A model generated the notes under the pieces. The model ran no database searches, had not been told where the DNA came from, and worked only from the letters and a program-made list of their open reading frames with translations. DNA of 49,850 nt from Neobacillus cucumis (GTDB lineage: Bacteria > Bacillota > Bacilli > Bacillales > Cytobacillaceae): assembly GCF_016908975.1 (NCBI RefSeq), contig NZ_JAFBEX010000031.1, positions 1-49,850 of the forward strand, read 5' to 3'. The translations under genes and the position numbers were made by a program. Below are positions 1-7,784 of this stretch, in pieces (positions within the stretch are counted from its first letter, which is position 1; each line of letters starts with the position of its first letter).

Positions 1-2
1 TT

Positions 3-422
3 TCCTTTCTCCGGATTTATACGTGGACATTATACTCGTCCACTTCCGGACAGGCAATACCTTCAACTATCGGTAATTTATGGGTGTCAAAAACAATCAT
101 TCACCCATTTACAATGATAGTGGTCGGTGTAAACTTTTTAACTAGTATGCATATTGCGAGCGGTGGCTTATGGGGAGCTTTAAATTTACTGCGTATTGTC
201 TTTGTGTTTATTGGCAATTTTTTAGGAGTTACAGGAATCCTCATCGGTTTCCTTCTATTAATAGCGTACATGGCATCGCTTAAGTCTATAGGTGTTCCAT
301 ATTTATCTCCCTTCATTCCACTTAGTTTGCGTGAAATGAAAGACGTAATCTTTAGAGGAGATTTAAGCACACTTATTAACAGTAAGCACACCTATTATCA
401 CAAGGGAAATAAAAGAAAGTAA
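3..422 (+). CDS. GerA-family spore germination protein, C-terminal part (5' end outside window)
   Basis: The C-terminal part matches the end of the GerA/GerKA family, the membrane A-subunits of nutrient germinant receptors in the spore inner membrane. Two hydrophobic segments are followed by ASLKSIGVPYLSPF and a basic tail, which is the family's closing signature. The frame is open to the left window edge and includes SGQAI, resembling the family's GQ-containing segment, so the GTG at 84 is probably not the true start and the gene begins outside the window. The GQ-to-membrane segment looks a few residues shorter than usual and poorly conserved, so a decayed gene is possible. A stem-loop terminator follows directly. 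The family call is firm; integrity cannot be judged. Confidence 0.72.
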   Translation, partial: SFLRIYTWTLYSSTSGQAIPSTIGNLWVSKTIIHPFTMIVVGVNFLTSMHIASGGLWGALNLLRIVFVFIGNFLGVTGILIGFLLLIAYMASLKSIGVPYLSPFIPLSLREMKDVIFRGDLSTLINSKHTYYHKGNKRK

Positions 423-436
423 ATAATTGTAACGAG

Positions 437-462
437 TGCATTACTTTGGTAATGCATTTTTT
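437..462 (+). terminator. Rho-independent terminator after the GerA gene
   Basis: Perfect 8-bp stem TGCATTAC/GTAATGCA with a 4-base loop, followed by six T, 15 bases after the stop codon. Confidence 0.85.
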
Positions 463-510
463 CTGAACTAGTTTCTAGAGAAGTATTCAAGTTTATAGGT
501 AAATACACAT

Positions 511-996
511 TTAGTGAAACAAGACTTTTTTCCGGCTATTTAACTTAAAGTACCATTTATAAAATACCCATGCCAAAAATAAGGTAACATAAACGGAAGT
601 CCAAGTATAATACCACTCCCATCTTAAGTATTTAATGAGATTCGTAAAATGAACAATAATAACTTCAGGCACGGTGAGTCCTGTGCTAAATGCACTTAAA
701 TATATAATTTTTTTCCACCTTTTACTTGCTCGTGGGTAATAGATACAAAAAAAGATAGTGACGACGGGAAATAAAAAGAACTCATATAAAAAGCTGGTTC
801 CATTCACTTTGGCGAGTTCCCGAACAGGATACTCTACTAAGTTTAATCCAACAGCAAGGATCCCAGCAAACCATGTTACAGCCTGTTGAAATAAAAATAT
901 GATACTGGCATCCCTTAATTTTTCCTTGGGTATAAATGCTAAAGAAATAAAAGTACACGAATATAAGATATAGATAATCAACTGGTCAACCTTCAT
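511..996 (-). CDS. CBO0543-family integral membrane protein
   Basis: A 161-residue very hydrophobic protein with about five predicted membrane segments. It shows the pattern of the CBO0543 family of uncharacterised clostridial and bacillar membrane proteins: an FIPKEKLRDA loop after helix 1, then FLFQQAVTWFAGI, and a VNGTSFLYEFFLFP segment before helix 3. I place the start at 996, because AAGGTTGG lies 7 bases upstream; a longer frame to 1068 has no such site. It overlaps the 3' end of the upstream gene copy by 11 bases, indicating co-transcription and translational coupling. Function unknown. The neighbouring broken gene is a paralogue. Confidence 0.7.
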   Translation of the reverse strand: MKVDQLIIYILYSCTFISLAFIPKEKLRDASIIFLFQQAVTWFAGILAVGLNLVEYPVRELAKVNGTSFLYEFFLFPVVTIFFCIYYPRASKRWKKIIYLSAFSTGLTVPEVIIVHFTNLIKYLRWEWYYTWTSVYVTLFLAWVFYKWYFKLNSRKKVLFH

Positions 997-1480
997 TTTG
1001 TTCCAACCTTTCAAAATCGGGATGGTCCATAAACCACAAGATATACTGACGGCATAACCATAATTCAATAATAAAATTAAAAAAACTCCTTATAAGGCTT
1101 TCCATATTACTATTTACAATGTTACTGATTTTACCTAACAAGATCATAGCCAATAAAATCATACCTACCCAAAACAGATAATGTGACAAACGTTTAAAAA
1201 AGTGTGCATTTTTTGGGTATTTTAGTTGAAACAATACGGAAAAGAAAGGAAAAACTAAATATTCCATAGTCTAATTAATTTTAGTAGCATTCTTGAAAAG
1301 CCTAAATGGAGGGTCATATAAGCCAAAATAAGTAAGAAAAATGCTAAACACCCACGTTAACATCTGAAAAAACAATAGGGTAGCAAGTGCTTCACGTAGT
1401 CGATTTCGAGGGGTAACTTTCCAAAGAATAAAAGGTAAAACGATCCATATTATGAGCATCACATAAGAATCTGAATTCAT
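986..1480 (-). pseudogene. CBO0543-family membrane protein interrupted by an in-frame TAG stop
   Basis: Two open segments, 1480-1271 (69 codons) and 1267-986 (93 codons), lie in the same frame and are separated only by TAG (1273-1271) and one ACT codon. Joined, they give a 164-residue protein of the same length and layout as the downstream paralogue: TPRNRLREALATLLFFQ aligns with its helix 1-2 region, and FKNATKIN-stop-TMEYLVFPFFSV aligns with its VNGTSFLYEFFLFPVV. This is a simple nonsense lesion, not a frameshift. The second half has an ATG directly after the stop but no good ribosome binding site, so two functional half-proteins seem unlikely. Confidence 0.72.
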
Positions 1481-1791
1481 GTTAGCCCGCCTTTTTTGAA
1501 TTAGTTTTTGATAAAACAGAAAAAATTATCCCGTATGTGAAATATCGTACTTAAGCTTACGGGTGCGTTTTTAAAGACGAGATTGATATGGTGGTCCTTG
1601 TTTTCTTGTTCACAAACATGGCAGGTAAATAGAAAAATGAAAACGACGCTGAACATGTTAAAGAATAATAATATAATGGTTTAAAATTATATTAGAATTA
1701 CTTTGTAATATAATTAACATATTCCTGTGATGAGTCTGTTATACCTTTCTAGTATAGTGAATCTATCAAATCACACTAGGAGGAAACAATC
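1481..1791. other. Intergenic region without a gene
   Basis: Divergent upstream region of the CBO0543 pair and the NlpC/P60 gene. It contains a loose hairpin (CCCGTA at 1530 pairing with TACGGG at 1558) followed by a short T-run, and AT-rich sequence. No coding sequence is seen on either strand. The NlpC/P60 ribosome binding site AGGAGG is at 1780-1785. Confidence 0.5.
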
Positions 1792-2247
1792 ATGCTAAAG
1801 AAATTCATCGTAGCTTTAACCATCTTAGCTTCTTGTGGCTCTTTGTTCGCCGCCAAGGGTGAAAAAGCGGAAGCAGCAACTTATAATTATCACACAGCAG
1901 CCATTGCGGTTGCGAAAGCTAATATCGGAGTTCCATATAAATGGGGCGGTATGTCGCCAAGCGGATTTGATTGTTCAGGTCTTGTGAAGTATTCTTACGG
2001 CAAAGCGGGAAGAACACTCTATCGTACGGCTGCCCAAATGTATTATGGAAACGGATATCGACCATCTAATTTGCAGATTGGTGATTTACTGTTCTATGGA
2101 CCGTCCAAAGTAAGTGCCCCAACCCATGTTGCTATCTATATCGGATACGGGAAAATGATCATGGCATCCTCTTCAAAAGGGGTTATTATCACCTACACTA
2201 GCAACCCATATTGGCATGCTAGATATATTGGAGCGAAACGAGTATAA
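1792..2247 (+). CDS. Secreted NlpC/P60-family peptidoglycan hydrolase-like protein
   Basis: A 151-residue protein with an N-terminal signal peptide (about 1-28, cleavage plausible after AEA) and one NlpC/P60 domain filling the rest. Family members cleave gamma-D-Glu-diaminopimelate bonds in peptidoglycan stem peptides. The nucleophile Cys61 lies in FDCSG, preceded by VPYKWGG, and the general base His112 lies in THVAIY. The third catalytic position, usually His or another polar residue 12 residues further on, is Met124 (context KMIMASS), so activity is uncertain. There are no LysM or SH3 wall-binding repeats, so it is a minimal single-domain form. AGGAGG is spaced well before the ATG, and a strong terminator follows at once. 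Confidence 0.88.
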   Translation: MLKKFIVALTILASCGSLFAAKGEKAEAATYNYHTAAIAVAKANIGVPYKWGGMSPSGFDCSGLVKYSYGKAGRTLYRTAAQMYYGNGYRPSNLQIGDLLFYGPSKVSAPTHVAIYIGYGKMIMASSSKGVIITYTSNPYWHARYIGAKRV

Positions 2248-2275
2248 AGATCATCGGAGACGATGGTCTTTTTTA
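2248..2275 (+). terminator. Terminator after the NlpC/P60 gene
   Basis: 9-bp stem AGATCATCG/CGATGGTCT (one T-G pair) with GAGA loop and T-rich tail, starting one base after the stop codon. Confidence 0.85.
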
Positions 2276-2441
2276 TTATTAACGAAAATAAACATAATCC
2301 GATTGAGCGATGATATTTGTCGTTTTTTGTTGAAAAATATATAGACTCATTCTCCTAAAATTTGTAAAAAATATATAAAGGGTTATATTATATTTGATGC
2401 AAATAAATTACAACTTAGCAAATTTCGAGAGGAGTTAATTA

Positions 2442-2927
2442 ATGGATAATTCTCATACTCCATTTGAGAAGTTATTGTGGAGTATTGCTCTTCCAGGATT
2501 CGGTCAATTTCTTAATGGAAAAATATTAAAAGGCTTGTTATTTGTTTTTTTAGAGTTTCTCATCAATTCTAAAGGAAATTTCAATAAAGTTATTATGTTA
2601 AGTTTTCAAGGAAAAATAGAAGAAGCAATTTTACTTACTAATTATCAATGGCTGATGTTCTATCCATGTTTATATTTTTTTGCTATGTGGGATGCATGGA
2701 AAGATGGAGGAGGGGGGAAAGAACGGTTTTCTTTTCTTCCCTTTGTTTTTTCAGCTTATTTTGTTACGGTTGGTTGCATGTATTCCACTGATTTAAAATT
2801 ATTTGGCGTACTATTAGGCCCTGTTTGGCTGCCAATGATTTGTGTTATTCCAGGTATAGTAGTCGGTAATGTGATTAAAAAGGTCATTCTACTTAAAGCT
2901 GAAGAAAAAAACAAGGGGAGCATATGA
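2442..2927 (+). CDS. Hypothetical membrane protein (TM2-like N-terminus)
   Basis: A 161-residue protein with four or five hydrophobic segments. The N-terminal WSIALPGFGQFLNGKILKG pattern resembles the start of TM2-type and related small membrane proteins (a Pro-Gly-hydrophobic-Gln-Phe-hydrophobic-Gly turn after helix 1). The C-terminus is basic (VIKKVILLKAEEKNKG). GAGAGGAG precedes the ATG at suitable spacing. The gene stands alone and is followed by a shared terminator with the convergent DapF-like gene. I do not recognise a specific family or function. Confidence 0.62.
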   Translation: MDNSHTPFEKLLWSIALPGFGQFLNGKILKGLLFVFLEFLINSKGNFNKVIMLSFQGKIEEAILLTNYQWLMFYPCLYFFAMWDAWKDGGGGKERFSFLPFVFSAYFVTVGCMYSTDLKLFGVLLGPVWLPMICVIPGIVVGNVIKKVILLKAEEKNKGSI

Positions 2928-2988
2928 ATGGTTTAACGGGTGTTCTTATTAAGCTAAAGGGACAGTAAAGTTCAATATGATATACATA

Positions 2989-3015
2989 AAAACCTAGCTT
3001 TTTAGGCTAGGTTTT
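2989..3015. terminator. Bidirectional terminator
   Basis: Perfect 10-bp stem AAAACCTAGC/GCTAGGTTTT between convergent genes, with A/T-runs at both feet, so it can serve the membrane protein gene on + and the DapF-like gene on -. Confidence 0.85.
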
Positions 3016-3019
3016 AGCA

Positions 3020-3886
3020 TTATGTATTTAAATCTTCAATAAGTTCATCACTTAAAGTTCCTTCCGCAATTTGCCTAACTTCTCCAGTCATTTTCACATT
3101 CCAATTATCATCTATTTCTATGAATAATTCTCCGCCAGGCATCTTAATTTTAACTTTATTGTCAACTAAATTTCTTTTCCTTAAAACAGAGGCTACTGCA
3201 CATGATGAGCTCCCTGATGCTAATGTAAAACCAGCACCTCTTTCCCATATTAATATTTCAGCTTCACTTCTTGATAAAACTTTTGCAAATTGTACATTTA
3301 TTCTATTTGGAAAGTAATGGTTCGTTTCTATAAGATGACCGTATTGCTTTATTTCATCAATGTTTAGCTCATTTTTTAAAATAACACAATGAGGATTTCC
3401 GATAGAAACACAATTAATTTCATATTCTTTATCTTGAATATTCAGTTTTTCTCCTATTACTTCAGTTGTAGTGAATCTGGTTGGAATTTCTTTCGAATGA
3501 AAATTTGCTTTTCCCATATCAACTGAAATTAGTTTTGCTTTTCCATTTGACGTCTCAATCATTTTTGCTTTTACGATTCCACCTTTTGTTTCAACAGAAA
3601 ACTCTTGGTTATGGGTAAAACCATAATCATAAATATACTTACAAAATATTCTTAAGCCGTTACCACTTTTCTCTGCCTCAGAACCATCTGGATTAAAAAT
3701 TCTTAATCCAAAATCTGCTTTATTTGAAGGAACTTTTAGTAAAATCCCATCAGAACCTATTCCAAAGTTAACATTACATATTCTTTGAATTGCCTTTTCT
3801 GTTAATTTAAAATTTATCTTTTCCTCATTAAAAACTATATACTCATTCCCTATTGCATGCGTTTTTACAAAATAGTTTTCGTTCAT
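3020..3886 (-). CDS. DapF-fold epimerase/racemase homologue lacking both catalytic cysteines
   Basis: A 288-residue protein with the full length and motif order of diaminopimelate epimerase (two pseudosymmetric alpha/beta halves): HAIGNEYIVFN near the start, GIGSDGIL, FNPDGSEAEKSGNGLR, GNPHCVIL, WERGAGFTLASGSSSCA. DapF-type racemases use two Cys as the proton-exchanging pair. Here the first motif, normally CGNG, reads SGNG (Ser74), and the second, normally ACGTGACA, reads ASGSSSCA (Ser224); the non-catalytic Cys229 is kept. Substrate-binding Asn and Glu-Arg positions are conserved, so the fold is likely intact. It is a solitary gene, not in a lysine/DAP cluster, with GGAGA upstream of the ATG. 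It is unlikely to be the housekeeping dapF; a dehydratase, a racemase of other amino acids or a binding protein are all possible. Confidence 0.82.
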   Translation of the reverse strand: MNENYFVKTHAIGNEYIVFNEEKINFKLTEKAIQRICNVNFGIGSDGILLKVPSNKADFGLRIFNPDGSEAEKSGNGLRIFCKYIYDYGFTHNQEFSVETKGGIVKAKMIETSNGKAKLISVDMGKANFHSKEIPTRFTTTEVIGEKLNIQDKEYEINCVSIGNPHCVILKNELNIDEIKQYGHLIETNHYFPNRINVQFAKVLSRSEAEILIWERGAGFTLASGSSSCAVASVLRKRNLVDNKVKIKMPGGELFIEIDDNWNVKMTGEVRQIAEGTLSDELIEDLNT

Positions 3887-4176
3887 TTTTGTCTCCTTGA
3901 TTTTCTTAAGTTTTAAAAAAATTGTAATTCCTATTATATAGTTTCCTTTTATGAAATTATAAAAAAAGAACTAATAAATTAATTTTTTTAACGGCCATGT
4001 GTTTCTTCAACTATCAGTCGGTTTTCTCTAACAAAGAAGATGGAAAAAATTTCATAAACCTACCACCAAGGAATTTATACTATGTTTGTTGAAATAGTTA
4101 TACTAAATAAGGTTTATTAATATTCCTTAAGTATATGTTAACGGTTAATTTATTTTCTTATATCGGAGGGGCTTTA

Positions 4177-4662
4177 TTGCAAACACTTTTTAGATATAAC
4201 TGGTTGGTAAGAGAAGAATGGTATCATTGGTGTGAAAAGTTAAGTGAAAATGAGCTTTTGCAAAACCGAACGGGTGGAATGGGAAGTATATTACATACAC
4301 TTTTCCATATTGTTGATGTCGAGTGGAGCTGGATCCGTCTCTTACAGGGTAAAACTGACTTTCAGGAGAGTTTCGATAATTATAAAAGCTTGAACAAGGT
4401 TCGAAAATTGGACGCAGAATTTCATTTAGAAGTGGAGAATTTTGTGAACAACTGGGATGCTAGTATGGAAAATCAATTATTTTACGATACCATGCCAGAT
4501 GGAAGAATTGTAACGGATACTTGGGGTGAAGTTATACGACATGCCATTGCTCACGAAATTCACCATATAGGACAATTGTCGATTTGGGCAAGAGAATTGG
4601 GAAGAAAGCCTGTTTCTGCAAACCTTATCGGACGAGGTCTTTCCTCTCATTCGAAAAAATGA
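4177..4662 (+). CDS. DinB-family protein
   Basis: A 161-residue four-helix-bundle protein of the DinB/YfiT-like superfamily, whose members bind a divalent metal through three His and include thiol transferases and many proteins of unknown function. Candidate ligands are His in ILHTLFHIVDVEWSWI and in the AIAHEIHHIGQLSIW signature near the C-terminus. I start at the TTG at 4177 because GGAGGGG sits 5 bases before it and the resulting N-terminus (LQTLFRYNWLVREEW) matches the normal family start; an upstream ATG at 4135 would add 14 residues and has no binding site. Solitary gene. Function in this organism unknown. Confidence 0.83.
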   Translation: MQTLFRYNWLVREEWYHWCEKLSENELLQNRTGGMGSILHTLFHIVDVEWSWIRLLQGKTDFQESFDNYKSLNKVRKLDAEFHLEVENFVNNWDASMENQLFYDTMPDGRIVTDTWGEVIRHAIAHEIHHIGQLSIWARELGRKPVSANLIGRGLSSHSKK

Positions 4663-4711
4663 TTCATCAAGGTATTAATTTATACAAATGGATAATTGAG
4701 TTCTAGGATAT

Positions 4712-4737
4712 AAAAAAACCTCAGACAGTCTCTGAGG
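4712..4737 (-). terminator. Terminator for the small membrane protein gene
   Basis: 7-bp stem CCTCAGA/TCTGAGG with a 5-base loop; read on the minus strand it ends in a run of seven T. Confidence 0.75.
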
Positions 4738-4741
4738 GAAT

Positions 4742-4849
4742 TTACATTAGATTTGAGATGAATACATGTATGAAGAAAAAATAGCCAACTGCACCGATGA
4801 ATACACCAAGAAGCACTATCACTATAGGAAATACATTTTTTTTCATCAT
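4742..4849 (-). CDS. Small single-pass membrane protein (35 aa)
   Basis: A 35-codon frame starting ATG ATG AAA AAA, with AAGGAG four bases upstream. Two or three Lys are followed by a single continuous hydrophobic helix (VFPIVIVLLGVFIGAVGYFF) and a short tail. The good ribosome binding site, positive-inside start and a dedicated terminator support a real gene. No family is recognised. Confidence 0.65.
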   Translation of the reverse strand: MMKKNVFPIVIVLLGVFIGAVGYFFFIHVFISNLM

Positions 4850-5124
4850 TCTCCTTTTTCCAATTCTGACGTAAATGGAGTTTTTCGGTAAGGGGATTGC
4901 TTAGGCGGTCTCTTTCTTTATTTTTCTAAATGTTATTATACATTGGATGTTGAAAAAAATGGTAATTTTATGCCCTTTAGTTCATTTAAATAGAATTAAA
5001 GGTAAAAAGGGTTGGTACCTTAATAAATAGCAGGCTAATTGTACAGCAAATAGTTTATTTTAGTCATTTTCTAAAGTAATTGAACAGTTTATTTTTGAAC
5101 TATTTTATTAAGGGAGTGTCTTAA

Positions 5125-5589
5125 ATGGACTTAAATTTCAATAAACCGAAAGTTAAACAAGTACAGGAATTTTATCAATCACTTTGGGCTATTAACAAGA
5201 CAACAGCAAAACTTACGAAAAAGAATGCAGAGAGTTTTGGGCTGACATTACAGCAGTTATCAATCCTAAATACTTTATTCGCTTTTCCTGAATTAACGCA
5301 ACAAGAGTTGGCAGAAAGGCTTATCTCATCAAAAAGTACCATAAGTGTTGGTGTTGATAAAATGGTTAAAATGGGTTTAGTTGAAAGGGAATTTTCCGAA
5401 GAAGACCGAAGAGAAGTAAAGCTGAAGTTAACAATAAAAGGGGAAGAAGTGTCGAAGAAATCAAGTAAGAATTCCATTTCTTATAAAGCTATGTTATACG
5501 CATTAGAACAAATGCCTGATGAAGATATTCAATCTTTACTTCGTATACATAAAGAATTGTTAAATCATCTAATCAAAAGTGGTTATTAA
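5125..5589 (+). CDS. MarR-family transcriptional regulator
   Basis: A 154-residue winged-helix regulator. The DNA-recognition helix is in LTQQELAERLISSKSTISVGVDKMVKMGLVER, followed by the wing with the family's EEDRREVKLKLT motif. The flanking helices form the dimerisation domain. MarR proteins usually repress a neighbouring transporter or enzyme, but no such gene is adjacent on the same strand; the next genes are an ArsR-SRPBCC pair with their own promoter. Two direct TTGAAC copies (about 5079 and 5094) lie just upstream of the AAGGGAGTG binding site and could be part of an operator; this is speculative. Confidence 0.88.
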   Translation: MDLNFNKPKVKQVQEFYQSLWAINKTTAKLTKKNAESFGLTLQQLSILNTLFAFPELTQQELAERLISSKSTISVGVDKMVKMGLVEREFSEEDRREVKLKLTIKGEEVSKKSSKNSISYKAMLYALEQMPDEDIQSLLRIHKELLNHLIKSGY

Positions 5590-5844
5590 AACAGTCGTAC
5601 TATTAGACTGGTAAATATGTTGTATAAGAGTTTTGTCTACTTGACGGGTGGCACTTCATTTTGAGTAGGTCTTTCTTTTTAACTAAGTACATTCATTAAG
5701 AATCAAATTAATCAATTTATTGAATGTTAATTAAGGGTATTTAAAATAGGAATAGATTTAATTTGTGAAGAAACGTACTTAAACAAAATAACTATTGAGA
5801 AATATGGTTATTAAAAACACTGACCTGGTATCACTTTAGGTTTT

Positions 5845-5883
5845 GAATATTCCTTGACGGGAATATTCCTGTTTGGGTATAAT
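5845..5883 (+). promoter_or_regulatory. Promoter with palindromic operator spanning the -35 box (ArsR-SRPBCC pair)
   Basis: TTGACG (5854-5859), 18-base spacer, TATAAT (5878-5883). The -35 hexamer is exactly the centre of a perfect 9-bp inverted repeat GAATATTCC/GGAATATTC (5845-5853 and 5860-5868). The start codon of the ArsR gene is about 80 bases downstream, so autorepression at this palindrome is a natural reading. Confidence 0.65.
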
Positions 5884-5961
5884 TAAATCAAAAGGACGAT
5901 AAGACTAGTGATGATGTAGATGTGATTTTACCGAAGACCATCACTTGACGAGGTGAGCAAT

Positions 5962-6306
5962 ATGTCAGGGAAGATTCCTGGCGTGAACATGACGACGCTG
6001 AGCGCTTTGTCTGAAACAAATCGTATGAATATCGTCGAACTCTTGCGAGACGGTCCCCTGACCGTAGGGGAAATTGCCGACCAACTAGGGTTGAGACAGC
6101 CCCAAACTTCGAAGCATCTAAAAGTGCTAAGTGACAACGGGATTGTGGAAGTGCAGGCTGAAGCTAACCGCCGCATATACAGGCTCCGTCCAGAACCCTT
6201 CCAAGAGCTGGATTCTTGGATACAGTCCTTCCAACGCGTGATGCAAGAAAGATTCGACAATCTAGATGATTATTTGACGGAATTGCAGAACAAGGAAAAA
6301 TTATAA
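5962..6306 (+). CDS. ArsR-family winged-helix repressor paired with an SRPBCC protein
   Basis: A 114-residue ArsR/SmtB-fold regulator: LSETNRMNIVELLRDGPLTVG, then the helix-turn-helix IADQLGLRQPQTSKHLKVLSDNGIV and a short wing. It lacks the Cys metal-sensing motif of ArsR/SmtB, so it probably does not sense metal. I start at ATG 5962, 6 bases after GAGGTG; an in-frame GTG at 5953 is the alternative. The next gene is an SRPBCC/AHSA1-type protein 29 bases away, a common pairing in which the regulator controls its lipophilic-ligand-binding partner. Base composition is more GC-rich than the surroundings, which hints at transfer of the pair. Confidence 0.85.
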   Translation: MSGKIPGVNMTTLSALSETNRMNIVELLRDGPLTVGEIADQLGLRQPQTSKHLKVLSDNGIVEVQAEANRRIYRLRPEPFQELDSWIQSFQRVMQERFDNLDDYLTELQNKEKL

Positions 6307-6335
6307 AATCATTTCATATTCAAGGAGGAATTACG

Positions 6336-6851
6336 ATGTCAAACAACGCAATGGTATCGAGAGTAGAGAACGGGCGGGTACTGGTATTGGAGCGCATTTT
6401 CGGTGCTCCACGCGATCTCGTATTCAAGATGTTTAAAGAGCCGGAGCATCTAAAACGCTGGTGGGGACCAAGGGGCTGGGAGATTCCGGTCTGCACAGTT
6501 GATTTCCGTCCGGGAGGTGTTTGGCATTACTGTATGAAGTGCGTTGATCAGACCTCGGATCAATTTTTTGGAATGGAATCCTGGGGCAAAGGGGTTTATA
6601 AGGAGATTATCGAGCCGGAGAAGATAGTCTACACTGATTACTTTTCCGATGCCGAAGGCAATATAAATGACTCCATGCCGTCCACCGAGATCACATTGGA
6701 ATTCATCGACCAGGATGGAAAGACGAAGTTGATAAACCGTGCTGAATATGTGTCCGCAGAGTCCCTTAAGAACGTCATGGACATGGGCATGCTGCAGGGT
6801 ATCACCGAAACTTGGGACCGTTTGAACGAGTATGTGGAGTCGCTGAAGTAG
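6336..6851 (+). CDS. SRPBCC-family protein (AHSA1-like ligand-binding domain)
   Basis: A 171-residue protein with the START/Bet v 1-like fold of the AHSA1 group: the N-terminal strand VLVLERIFGAPRDLVFKMF, then PEHLKRWWGPRGW, VDFRPGGVWHY and a long C-terminal helix (GMLQGITETWDRLNEYVE). These proteins hold a hydrophobic ligand in a deep pocket; the ligand here is unknown. AAGGAGG precedes the ATG. It follows the ArsR gene by 29 bases and shares its promoter. The relatively high GC matches the ArsR gene, suggesting the two were acquired together. Confidence 0.86.
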   Translation: MSNNAMVSRVENGRVLVLERIFGAPRDLVFKMFKEPEHLKRWWGPRGWEIPVCTVDFRPGGVWHYCMKCVDQTSDQFFGMESWGKGVYKEIIEPEKIVYTDYFSDAEGNINDSMPSTEITLEFIDQDGKTKLINRAEYVSAESLKNVMDMGMLQGITETWDRLNEYVESLK

Positions 6852-6937
6852 GGTTACTGTAACGCTGTTTAAAGCGTCAGTTGGATTATGAGAATTAAGA
6901 ATTGTAATTACTTTTATATAAGGGAGTCTAAGAATCA

Positions 6938-7318
6938 ATGATTAGTCAAGTTGGTCAAATCATGTTGTACGTTAATAACCAAGATGAAGCAAAGGATTTT
7001 TGGACAGAAAAAGTAGGGTTTAGTGTAATTTCAGAGGAAGACAATGGTCAAGGTTTCAGATGGATTGAAATTGCTCCAACTAAAGAAGCAGAAACAAGCA
7101 TTATTCTCCATAATAAGGAATTTATTGCGAAAATGTCACCAGAATTAAATCTTGGAACACCTTCTTTAATGTTCTTCTCAAAAAACTTTGATAAATTATA
7201 TAGTGACTTATCAAACAAAAATGTTACAGTCGGAGAAATTGTAAATATGCCTTCAGGTAGAGTATTTAATTTTGCAGATAGTGAAAATAATTACTTTGCA
7301 GTAATGGAAAAAAAGTGA
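6938..7318 (+). CDS. VOC-superfamily protein (glyoxalase/bleomycin-resistance fold)
   Basis: A 126-residue protein with the paired beta-alpha-beta-beta-beta VOC fold: IMLYVNNQDEAKDFWTEKVGF at the N-terminus, EDNGQGFRWIEIAP in the first module, and a C-terminal FADSENNYFAVME carrying the usual acidic metal ligand region. VOC proteins include metal-dependent lyases, dioxygenases and drug-binding proteins; the substrate cannot be read from sequence. AAGGGAGT lies upstream of the ATG. It is AT-rich, unlike the preceding pair, and ends at a strong terminator. It may be transcribed separately from the SRPBCC gene 86 bases upstream. Confidence 0.84.
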   Translation: MISQVGQIMLYVNNQDEAKDFWTEKVGFSVISEEDNGQGFRWIEIAPTKEAETSIILHNKEFIAKMSPELNLGTPSLMFFSKNFDKLYSDLSNKNVTVGEIVNMPSGRVFNFADSENNYFAVMEKK

Positions 7319-7339
7319 ATTAATTTTCAATTTACGAGT

Positions 7340-7369
7340 GCGATGCATGATTAAAGGCATCGCCTTTTT
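7340..7369 (+). terminator. Terminator after the VOC gene
   Basis: Perfect 7-bp stem GCGATGC/GCATCGC with a 10-base loop and CTTTTT tail. Confidence 0.85.
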
Positions 7370-7462
7370 GGTTATTAATTTAAGAAACCGCTTGTGAAGA
7401 TTTTCACTTAAAGTAACGGTATTTTATGTTGAAGAAGGTGATTGCTGGGGGCATCCTCTAGA

Positions 7463-7660
7463 CTATAAGTGTCTGTCCACGTTCACCATCTCGAGCTTTG
7501 CACCAAATGGCATTTTTATTTTTATTTTCCTAAACCATTCACGAGCCACAAATTCCTTCGTTTTTCCTATTAGTGGGAAGGAACCTCCCTGCGTGATATC
7601 AGTACATTTCTTCACAAAGTTTTTATCGATTCAAACATTTTCTGGTTTAACAGCTTATTG
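7463..7660 (-). pseudogene. Unrecognised coding remnant
   Basis: On the minus strand a stretch with protein-like composition ends in KMPFGAKLEMVNVDRHL-stop (stop codon at 7465-7463) and is open to a TGA at 7633-7631. Reading across that stop in another frame gives KLLNQKMFESIKT, so it looks like the frameshifted tail of an old gene. No start codon or ribosome binding site is visible and I do not recognise the family. The rest of the 7370-7784 gap holds nothing I can name. Confidence 0.25.
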
Positions 7661-7784
7661 ACAGATTAGATCTTTTGGGGAGCGATTGGTCATGCACCTT
7701 AACGGGGTGAAAAGACCTAATGTGCATGTTGTAATATTGAAGGTTTGGATTGGAATAATAAGCATGGTAAAGGGGGTAAAAAGG

